64,000 bases of DNA, taken from Mesostigma viride (Eukaryota > Streptophyta > Mesostigmatophyceae > Mesostigmatales > Mesostigmataceae). Shown piece by piece: positions 54,636 through 64,000 of the stretch. Numbering within the stretch: the stretch's first letter is position 1; the number at the start of each line of letters is the position of its first letter. The translations under genes were made by a program, and so were the position numbers. Where the stretch lies: contig RPFO01000365.1 in assembly GCA_009746045.1 (NCBI GenBank), forward strand, positions 17,090 to 81,089, read 5' to 3'. The notes beneath the pieces are model-generated. The model saw nothing but the letters and a program-made list of their open reading frames with translations. It was not told where the DNA came from and searched no databases.

Positions 54636-57600
54636 ATGCCTACGGATACGCGTACTCTTGCGTATTACGTACTCTCACGTATTATCTTTCTCTGCTTCCC
54701 CGCCACCCCACCGCCACCGCCACCGCCACCGCCACCGCCACCGCCACCGCCACCGCCACCGCCACCTTCTCCGCCACCTTCTCCGCCACTTTCTCCGCCA
54801 CCTTCCCATGTTGGAGCACCTCCACCTGCGGCAGCGCCGGCACCGATTGGTCAGCACGGCGGACAACCGTTTTCCAACGTACGTTGCCCTTCCATGTCGT
54901 TATCTCATTTTCCCGTTCGAACTCGCTCATGCTTGGTAGCGACATGGTCTGGAATGTTCTTGTTGTAAGCATCTTTCCATGATAATGGAGTTATTTGCAT
55001 ATAAGGCAGTTAGTGAGCTTCATAATGGCAACTTATGTTTATGGCGTCCCCAGCTAATTGCACCCACCAAATCCATGACTATGTTGTAACTTGTAATTAG
55101 TTTCTGAACATCGTGTTTAATTTCTTATGTTGCTGACCCAAAACAGGGAAGTTCAAGACAAAATCCAACACCAGTGCCCAGTTGTGAAGGCACAAACAAG
55201 GCAACCAGGAAAAGGAAGGCCTCCTACAAGTGTGCTCGCAGAGGTATTTCTGGGAGGCGCTGCTGTGACAACACGGGCACCCATCCGGACAATCCACTTG
55301 TGGCCGGCCGTGAACCACTTCAATTCGTTGGCTCTCATTTATACTGCACGGGGTGCGCGGATGCTGTACGCTCCAAGAAAAGGTACGCCTGGGTATGCGC
55401 GTGTTGTTTTTACTCTACATGTCATCAATACATTGAACAACCTTTTTCTGATTTGCGTCGTTTATCAAGCACAGTCTCTTAGTTGCCTTAGCTTTCATGG
55501 TGTTCACCAAGGCCATATCAAATATTGTAGTAGTGCATAATGTAACTCTTTTGGCTGAATGTTCTTTGGGTTTTGTTGATTGGCCTGTGATTGGTCTTTA
55601 TGGCCTGCTAGTTTTGGTTTACGGTATGGTTTTGCTTGGAAATAGATTTTTATTCTACAGAAGCCTTATTGCAGCGTTTATGGTAGATGAGCCCGTTTGG
55701 CAGCCCTATGCCGGGCGTAATCTTATCTTAACCTCGTGGCTTGTCCTTTCCTACTAGCACATTACTGACAAGCCACACACAACATGGGGTCGCAAGAAAA
55801 CCTTAGCATAGCGCTCCATGGGGTGTTCATGGCAAGCCCAATGCGTGGTGGCTAAATGTTTAACCTTTACTCGGGGGCTCGGCGTGCCATGCTTCCAAGT
55901 TCGTTGTCTCTTTTCATTAATATAACTCTCCCCATTTGTTACCCATTTGTCCCGCATTGTCTTACATGAATGCTTTGTACTTTGCTGTATTCCGTGTTTG
56001 TGGCGTTTCAATATCGAGCAGCACCTTGAGCACTACGGAGATTAACCAATTTATTGACGCCCTTAAGCCTTACCCCAATGTTGACTGCGGTCAAATATAT
56101 GAGACCCCCAAGCTCGCTAATCAGGCGCTCGACAAAGCCAACAAGCAAGAGCTCAAGAATGGGCCCCTAAATTTTCACGACCTCAACTGGGTGTTGGTGT
56201 TTTGCGATAAAGGTCCAAAGCAAAGGGTCCTTTTGCGATCTAGCTTACCAACCAACAGAACCGCTGACTATTTGAGCGGCGAGGGCGAAAGGGCAAACTG
56301 CAAGCCTCGTTGTAGACGAAACGAGAGCAATGCACAAAAGACATCAAAAGCTTGCGCCCCGCCTTCGGACGCCCCACTGGATGCCGCCCCGGCTGCCGTG
56401 CCCTCTGCCCCGGCTGCGGTGCCCTCCGCCCTGGCTGCCGTGCCCTGCGCCCCGGCTGCCGTGCCCTCCGCCCCGGCTGCCATGCCCTGCGCCCCGGCTG
56501 CCGTGCCCTCCGCCCCGGCTGCCGTGCCCTGCGCCCCGGCTGCCGTGCCATGCGCCCCGGCTGCCGTGCCCTCCGCCCCGGCTGCCGTGCCCTGCGCCCC
56601 GGCTGCCGTGCCCTCCGCCCCGGCTGCGTGCCCTCCGCCCCGGCTGCGGCGCCCTCCGCCCCGGCTGCCGTGCCCTGCGCCCCGGCTGCCGTGCCCTGCG
56701 CCCCGGCTGCGGTGCCCTCCGCCCCGGCTGCGGCGCCCTCCGCCCCGGCTGCCGTGCCCTCCGCCCCGGCTGCGGTGCCCTGCGCCCCGGCTGCTGTGCC
56801 CTCCGCCCCGGCTGCGGTGCCCTCCGCCCCGGCTGCTGTGCCCTCCGCCCCGGCTGCGGTGCCCTCCGCCCCGGCTGCCGTGCCCTGCGCCCCGGCTGCC
56901 GTGCCCTGCGCCCCGGCTGCCGTGCCCTGCGCCCCGGCTGCCGTGCCCTCCGCCCCGGCTGCCGTGCCCTGCGCCCCGGCTGCGTGCCCTCCGCCCCGGC
57001 TGCGGCGCCCTCCGCCCCGGCTGCCGTGCCCTCCGCCCCGGCTGCGGTGCCCTGCGCCCCGGCTGCTGTGCCCTCCGCCCCGGCTGCGGTGCCCTGCGCC
57101 CCGGCTGCTGTGCCCTCCGCCCCGGCTGCGGTGCCCTCCGCCCCGGCTGCGGTGCCCTCCGCCCCGGCTGCCGTGCCCTCCGCCCCGCGGGGTGCATCAT
57201 CAACATTAGCTGCCGGACAAGAAGTGCAGGAGGATGATCCGGACAGCGATTCTGGGGATGAGGAGGAAGATGGGGGTGGAAAGGACCATGAGCGTCACCC
57301 AAGTGCCAACAAGGCATTTGCGCGGTACACCTGTGCGAGGTATGGCAGCTGCAGGGTCAACCCAAAGAAACTGCCGCGTGGGCACCCTAAGGCGCGGGCG
57401 TCTAAATTGAGGGGTGAGATGTGCGTTGGATGTCGGGTTTCATGGCGTATCGTGGAGTTACGTGAGAACCTCGGCACATCATATATCACGTACTCCGAGT
57501 TCAGGCATGAGCATGGGGCAACTGGGCTGGCCAGGGACATCTACGAAGGTGGACAACGACTAAGCGAACGTTGCCGGGAGTTTCTATGCGGTAAGATGAG

Positions 57601-59662
57601 TGACCTGAAGGATGGGCAGCGGGCTAATTGTAATGCTATCATCCGAGAATGGCAGAGAAGCTTAGAGGACTTGCTGGGATCCGAGGAGGCTATCAAGCAA
57701 AGGGACTACGCGTTGACTGCAGCGGATGTGAGAAACATGGAAGACAAGTTGCTTTCAACGGCGTGGAAGTTCCATGCAGAAGAAGCAGAAAGCGTGGAAT
57801 TATGGGCAGCGCGCTTGGGGGACAACGTCCGCTACTACCAACCCCAGGAGATGACCCCGGACGGTACAGTCCAACTTTCCCCCTTTGTGCTAGTGTACCA
57901 GAATGCATGGCAGCGGGAAATGTATAAACTGCATGGGCAAAAGAAGGCATTTTTGGATAGCACATTTGGGGTATCCACCATGGGTTTCTCACTGGTGACG
58001 CTCATGGTCGTGGATGCTTTTGGTAATGGTGTGCCAGTGGCTTGGTGCCTTGCCAGCGCGGAGACCAGTGCCGTGTATGAGGCATTTCTAGAAGCTGTGG
58101 TGGATGGCTGTGAAACGAAGCCCCCGTTGACAATCATCATCGATTGTTCAAACGCTGAAATGAACGCATTGAAGCGGGTGTTCCCAGCTACCAAGATCTT
58201 TTTGTGTTCATGGCACGTCCAGCGCGCTTGGTGCACGAACCTATTAACAAAGGTGAAAGGTGCCAAGGTCCGTATGGAACTGATGGAAGAGCTTAATGCC
58301 ATCTTGTATTACATGAGCTCGCGCCTTGCCGGGGATGCGGAGGCGCAAGTACGTGCGGTGCAATGCCGGCTCACCCAGTTTTATACCAAGTGGGACCCCA
58401 TTACCCCCGCATTTGTCGACTACATGCGCAGTCAATGGGAGGACAAGCTGCACATGTGGGCGAAAGCGTTTAGGGTGGCGGATTATGCCCAACATGATAC
58501 GAACAATATTCTTGAACGGTATCATCGAACCCTCAAGTATACTTGGCTGCATAACCGTGGGCGCCAACGTCTTGACTGGCTAATTTACATGTTTGGGTTG
58601 ATTGTTGGGTGGCTGGAAAGGGACCAACAGCTCAAAACCCGTGGTGTCATCATAAATCACCGTCGGCGGAAAGAAGAGATGGCGGAGCTTGACAAGGCGT
58701 GTAATCTCCAAGCGGAAATACAGCAAGGTAAAACCAGGAGCTGCTGGGCGGAGATGGTCACGGATGGTTCTTGCACATCCCGTCGCGTTGTGGTGGATTT
58801 CGTGACTTGCGTGAGGTCATTTAATATTGACCTCAACTCTAACACGGCCACTTGCGACTGCACCGACTCTAAAACAGGAAACATTTGTCATCATTTCTTG
58901 GTCGACCTCATGCTCTCCGGTGTGGCTACCCGTGAGGACATTGAGCTTGTGATCAAACGCCGGGCAGCATTCGGTGTTCCGCCAAACAAGCACTCTTGTG
59001 TGCACTTCCTTGAGGAATTGCTCTGGGTGAGAAACAAGGCAACTCCATCTGAGAAAGGGGAGGCTTCGGATTTTCCTGACACGGCTGACGTCGATGAAAC
59101 TCCCGATGACGCCCAGCCACCCGACTTTGGTCAACCTGCCAATCACGACAAAGGTCAAGCATCATCTTCCGTGAAGGAGAAGAATCGGCAGATGCTTAGC
59201 CGAATCGAGGCTGCATGGGATGGGGCGGCAACCGAGGATGGTTTGCGGCGCGCCCAAGAGCTCACAAGTCTAGCTTTGGCGGACGTGGCGCGACAAATTG
59301 AAGACTTTGTGCGCTTGGATAGGCAAAGGGCAGCAGTGGGCAATGTTCCGCCTACACCTACCTTGCGCCTTGTTGATAAACCTGCGGTCAGGAGAGGCAC
59401 TCGAGACATTCGGCACGACCCCGCTGTATTCGGGCAACAATGTGGTGTCAAACGTGCATTTGTCCGTCGGAATGGTGGGGCAAAGAAACAGAAGCTGAGC
59501 GTCATGGGCCGATTGCAGAAAGATGCTGCCAGTGAGGCAAGCAATGGTGCGGGGTCCCGAGCCCAAAGCAATCCACTATGTTCTTTTCCACTTGCTGAAG
59601 CGTCGGATTCATCATTGGCCATGCCGGAAGGCGGCCAAGCGGCTGTCGACCACGGCTTGTGA
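54636..59662 (+). CDS. MULE transposase with SWIM zinc finger, spliced; repeat array breaks the frame
   Basis: Exons: about 54636-54878 (poly-Pro; start uncertain), 55147-55382 (Cys-rich) and 56022-59662, joined in matching phases by GT-AG introns. Exon 3 opens with [20 protein letters not shown] and passes through a 21-bp repeat array (56380-57187) encoding APAAVPS-type heptads. It then encodes the transposase. The DDE triad is D in FLDSTFG (57956), D in [11 protein letters not shown] (58142) and E in NNILERYH (58514). CSWH follows the second Asp, and the SWIM finger is [14 protein letters not shown] (58853). The protein cuts at the 203-bp repeats. Two one-base deletions in the array put the 5' part and the transposase in different frames as assembled. 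Confidence 0.75.
54709..54770 (+). repeat. CCGCCA hexanucleotide run
   Basis: About ten copies of CCGCCA, read as poly-Pro in the first MULE exon. Confidence 0.9.
56380..57187 (+). repeat. 21-bp tandem array, about 38 units
   Basis: Units of the form GCCCCGGCTGCCGTGCCCTCC with variants. Two units (near 56627 and 56983) lack one base. The spacing of these two is 356 bp, equal to 17 units minus one base. Confidence 0.95.
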
Positions 59663-59781
59663 TGGAGCTCAAGCTGCCGAGGCATACATGTGGAGGTAAT
59701 ACACTGTGCAAGAGCCAATGTCCTTCGGCGAAGTCATTCCTCACAGGCATGTTGTGTGTGGGCGGGGGCAGGGGCGGGGGC

Positions 59782-59941
<160 letters not shown>

Positions 59942-60590
59942 GACTGCCCGACTGCCCGACTGCCCGACTGCCCGACTGCCCGACTGCCCGACTGCCCGAC
60001 TGCCCGACTGCCCGACTGCCCGACTGCCCGACTGCCCGACTGCCCGACTGCCCGACTGCCCGACTGCCCGACTGCCCGACTGCCCGACTGCCCGACTGCC
60101 CGACTGCCCGACTGCCCGACTGCCCGACTGCCCGACTGCCCGACTGCCCGACTGCCCGACTGCCCGACTGCCCGACTGCCCGACTGCCCGACTGCCCGAC
60201 TGCCCGACTGCCCGACTGCCCGACTGCCCGACTGCCCGACTGCCCGACTGCCCGACTGCCCGACTGCCCGACTGCCCGACTGCCCGACTGCCCGACTGCC
60301 CGACTGCCCGACTGCCCGACTGCCCGACTGCCCGACTGCCCGACTGCCCGACTGCCCGACTGCCGACTGCCCGACTGCCCGACTGCCCGACTGCCCGACT
60401 GCCCGACTGCCCGACTGCCCGACTGCCCGACTGCCCGACTGCCCGACTGCCCGACTGCCCGACTGCCCGACTGCCCGACTGCCCGACTGCCCGACTGCCC
60501 GACTGCCCGACTGCCCGACTGCCCGACTGCCCGACTGCCCGACTGCCCGACTGCCCAACTGCCCAACTGCCCGACTGCCCGACTGCCAAC
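59942..60590. repeat. 8-bp CTGCCCGA array, about 80 copies
   Basis: Almost perfect tandem repeats with one seven-base unit near 60361 and A-for-G variants at the right end. Abuts the GCAC array directly. The long frames on both strands that cross it are artefacts of the repeat. Confidence 0.97.
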
Positions 60591-60829
60591 CTAACGAACT
60601 CCCTCTCACTGCGTCTCTCTCTGCTGGGCTTCCTTTTCCCTTTTTCTCCCCCGTTATTGTATTGTGGTTGTGCATGTGCATGTAATGCCCATATGTACGC
60701 AATTAGAAAAAGAGATTCCTGAAGTTTTTCATCCATAGCTTGTCACGAATCATTGTTTGTGTGTGGTTGAGTCCAGGGTTCTAAACTCAGTGCTTGTCTA
60801 TTTGCTCTTAATGCAGGAGGTGGTGACCG

Positions 60830-62853
60830 AGCTTTCGGCATGAAGATTCCAAGACTACCCTCATATTGGAGCATTATCAGCTGGCAGCTGCAAATGCCCA
60901 AGGGCTGCAATGGATGGAGCTCTCGAGTTGAAGGGCCCATTATCATAAAGGCCTGCCTTCACGTTGGCCATGTTACACAGTCATGAATGAATAAATTAAT
61001 AAACACGTAGACAGCGTCAGCATATTTCCTGATGGAATGGGGAAGGGGGGATGGGGACAGTCATAAGCTAGCCGCAGTGGTGCAGTATCATGTGTCTTAT
61101 ATGCATACTGCTATAAAACTGGGCACCTTGAAAATTTTCCTCGTGGGCTAGCTAGGATCCATGCGACAACTGGATGATTGTGAGGTTCTTCAACATCTAC
61201 CTGGTCAGTAATTTTGCAGGTGGCCGGCCAACACAAGGTATGCGTTGCTAACATTCAACACATGCATGCGTCTGCTGATTTAATAATGCATACCGATGCT
61301 GGTTGACCTTGATAGCTAATTTATTGGCGGATCCACACGTCACGTTGCCGTAAGTAATAATCATAAGATGTCATGATTGACTGCGTCAACGAGCATACAT
61401 CCCCATTGGAATGGTTGAGCAATGAGCCCCGACCAAATTATCAGTCAAACCTTAATTTGGGTTGAAAGAGCGTCAAACACATTCTTGATTGTCCAAATTC
61501 TTACTATATGATCTGACGTGCATCCATCCTCACAATGCCAATGGCCGCTATCTCATGGATGACAGGAACATGTTTCCTGCTCTAAAATTAAATTAAATAA
61601 ATTATAGCATGCCTCGGTGGGGTGGGCATGTAGCACCTAGAGTGCTTTCCAGTCCCTGTAAGTTGCACAGTGGGAAAGGGGCAAAGACACCTGCGTCCTC
61701 ACTCATGCCCGAAGGCAGGCCACAGCTGCGTTCAACGCTCGTTGGACTATGGCAAACTGTGGGTGTGCTAAAGCTGAAATATGCGCGAGTATGCTGGTAT
61801 GTTGGCTGCTCTAAGGACCGAGCCACTGATGGCCAGTGGTGGAATCATCTTGCACGTAGTCTAGCTAGCCAACCCCAACACTGTCCCAAGGTACCTAGCC
61901 ACAAAGACCCCACTAGCTGCAGGCATGGGTGCCAACAAAGTGTGATTCGGCTAGGATCGGCTCCCAAACATGCGAGCCATACATGTGTGCTTTACATTTA
62001 CGCACACACTGACAACCTCAGCCCAGGTCGATCCACGTTGGTTGACATTAGACAACGTATTGACGCTGTAATTACCAAATAAGCAAAAAAGCTCACCATG
62101 GGCTCAACAATTTTCAGGCACGGCATGTGCACGGCAGTTGCCTGCACCTATTTTACAATGCACGTCAGTGGTAAAAAGCTTGGTACTGTATTTCATTGAT
62201 ATTTGTAATGCCATCCTTGCCTGCATGTCCCAAGGGCTACTCTAAAAAAAGAAGAAGCAGTATCAACGACAAGCTTTCTACTTTAGGACACAAGGATCCC
62301 TATACAAACACTCATACAAGAACAAACCCAGCATTCAACAAACCCATCACCAAATGATACAGTGGTCAGTCACACTCTGCAACACTAAACTTGAAGGATA
62401 CAGCAACACTAGCAACCTACGCAAAATAAGCAAGATACTGTAACAGATACATGTGGTCCAGTTCCCAGATACGGGCTGACAGTTCCGCGAGGGCCGACAA
62501 GGTGTGCTACCAAGCTTTACGCAGAAAATCAGAAGAGAAAGGCGCGCACGATGACCGCGTCCAGACGCATTTCCCGGTATATCTCTTCAAGGTCTACTTG
62601 GAAACTTGGTAGCGAGGTATGGAGAGGCAATGCATAAAAAGCTCGGAAGCTAACGAGAGAAGGCAGGGTGGGGGGAAGAAGACAGGACGGGACGTTGGAG
62701 GAACGCATGAGACGGAGGGAGGGAGCGAGCAAGGGAGGGAGGGAGGGAGAAAAAAACGAGAGAGGGAAAGATTGCCAGACAAAAGATCGATTCGAAGAGG
62801 AAACTAAGTGTGCCGACATTACTGCGAGTAGAGAAAGCAGAATTTTTATTGCT
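60830..62853. other. MULE interior, no gene supported
   Basis: Mixed AT-rich DNA. A frame at 61609-62082 has no recognisable domain. A GA-rich stretch lies at 62640-62775. Nothing convincing is coded. Confidence 0.4.
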
Positions 62854-63057
62854 ATGGATCCCAGGGACGTCAAAGACTGTTTGTCTCCTACTTTAGACAA
62901 ATTAGGGTCCGATGATTATACTTTAGAACAACCATGGCATTCTCGTCGCCCAACTTCCCGGCTGCGCAATTGCCAGGCAATAGTCACTACTGCATCACAA
63001 AGAAACCAGATTTTTGCCACCTTCAAGCGTAAATTGCCAGCACCTTGGCAAAAATAA
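62854..63057 (+). CDS. Small ORF next to the right MULE repeat
   Basis: ATG to TAA, 67 residues (MDPRDVKDCLSPTLDK...FKRKLPAPWQK), ending 17 bp before the right inverted repeat. Basic C-terminus, no known domain. It might be a captured gene fragment or chance. Confidence 0.2.
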   Translation: MDPRDVKDCLSPTLDKLGSDDYTLEQPWHSRRPTSRLRNCQAIVTTASQRNQIFATFKRKLPAPWQK

Positions 63058-63074
63058 TGCAATGATGCCAATTG

Positions 63075-63277
63075 CATCCTTGACTGCGCTTGTAGTCAAC
63101 AAAGAAATTAGCCAAGTCCTACAGTAATTGGCGCGGCAGGCCCTTTTTTCCCGCGTAACTCGTGTGCCGGTCCGGCGCGGCGTGGCCTGGGCAGGCGCGT
63201 CGGACTTAGTGCGGTGGTGTCCCGGAACCCCGCACTCACCCCCGCACTCGAGTTTGTGTCATCAGAGCCAAATTATG
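63075..63277. repeat. Right terminal inverted repeat of Mutator-like element
   Basis: 203 bp, the reverse complement of 52768-52970. Confidence 0.95.
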
Positions 63278-64000
63278 AGACGTCTTCTGCCCGTCATTTT
63301 GACAGGGTATGCCCGAGTGCTGGACTGCGGGTCACAACTCGGGTCACAATTGACTGAATTGAGACTGAAGTTGAGTTGAGTATATTCCCGGTGGTCCGAC
63401 AACCGGAGCTGTTGTTGGTGTTTGGCTGCAACACGGAGACGGAATACGGAAATCAAACTTTTCAGCCTTTTTCAGCGCAGATTCAATGGGCATGGATGAT
63501 GGCATGCGCGCCGCGCGCCTTGCTCTTGTTTGGCTATTGGACCGTAGCTGTCAGCTCGGCTCAGCTCGCTACGTAGTGTTGAGGCTGGTGGTGATCTGTG
63601 AAGTCACTGAAGTGTGATCTGTCTCCACGCGTGATAGCGCCGCGCCACGCTTACGTACCTAACTTGCGACAGGCAGCTTTATTAAATTTTGCGCCTGAAG
63701 GGCTACCGAGCTACCTCGGTACTCGGTACAGTGTAGTCGTACCTCCATGACTCAGAATTTATCGGTATTTCCCAAACACCGCCCAATAATTTTCTTCGTC
63801 TATGAAAGAATATATCTTCTAGCAGGGTTCTAGTGTATTTTAATGACAAGCTCTGCCAGGATGAAACGCTGCTGTACCAGCGATGACACGCAATTCGCCA
63901 GCGGGATCGTCGTCGACAAGTACTCGGCAAAAAATTCTGAATTTCACATATTGTTGTGGCGTGCACGCCGGACTGCGCGAGAGAAATGCCTGCGTATGGA
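63278..64000. other. Right flank, no gene seen
   Basis: Unique sequence outside the MULE, AT-rich near 63670-63850. No coding pattern is supported. Confidence 0.4.

Noticed and set aside
62529..62900. Minus-strand 123-codon frame
   Set aside because: Ser/Pro/Leu-rich complement of a GA-rich stretch with no conserved motif.

Overview
The window looks like nuclear DNA of a eukaryotic microalga, most likely of the green lineage. The clues are GT-AG introns of about 170-780 bp, a long RAP-domain gene of the kind that controls organelle RNA in green algae, AATAAA-type poly(A) signals, and a dense, nested population of Copia, LINE, Mutator-like, hAT-like and Tnp2-like (CACTA/Plavaka) transposons. 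Nothing bacterial (operons, Shine-Dalgarno sites, CRISPR) is present. The species cannot be named from the sequence.

Layout. 0.2-3.0 kb: a Gag gene with a CCHC knuckle and a viroplasmin/RNase H1 N-domain ORF, both on the minus strand. 4.4-5.4 kb: a truncated Gag. 6.0-10.7 kb: Copia element A (minus), nearly intact. 10.8-11.6 kb: an unrecognised ORF. 12.7-22.9 kb: a protein-kinase gene whose first exon is split by an 8.5-kb Copia element B, with two 457-bp LTRs and a 5-bp target duplication. 24.4-28.9 kb: a spliced Tnp2-like transposase (minus). 29.3-31.5 kb: a 152-bp palindromic repeat array and a three-exon gene of unknown function. 31.9-32.6 kb: a GTTAC-rich satellite. 32.6-36.3 kb: a hAT-like element with an 8-bp target duplication, which contains an ORF1-only LINE. 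36.6-40.7 kb: a LINE with a restriction-enzyme-like endonuclease. 41.6-41.9 kb: a UTR-only derivative of that LINE. 42.1-43.9 kb: a small inverted-repeat transposon with a second ORF1-only LINE inside it. 44.4-52.5 kb (minus): a two-exon RAP-domain gene, the clearest host gene. 52.8-63.3 kb: a 10.5-kb Mutator-like element with 203-bp inverted repeats, carrying a MULE/SWIM transposase and a separate five-exon gene for a small membrane or secreted protein.

How the parts relate. Few host genes are visible (kinase, RAP protein, possibly the 30-kb gene); most of the sequence is transposons nested in one another. The two Copia elements share unusual Pol features: a protease-like domain placed after the integrase with DTG changed to DTN or DTQ, a D-to-E spacing of 29 residues, and HGDD in place of YVDD. 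The two ORF1-only LINE copies share a 3' hairpin followed by a (TTAA)n tail and differ by many short insertions, several of them palindromic tetranucleotides. Frame breaks are common. Some may be assembly errors, because they occur in homopolymers, dinucleotide runs and tandem arrays. Start codons quoted are ATG unless stated.
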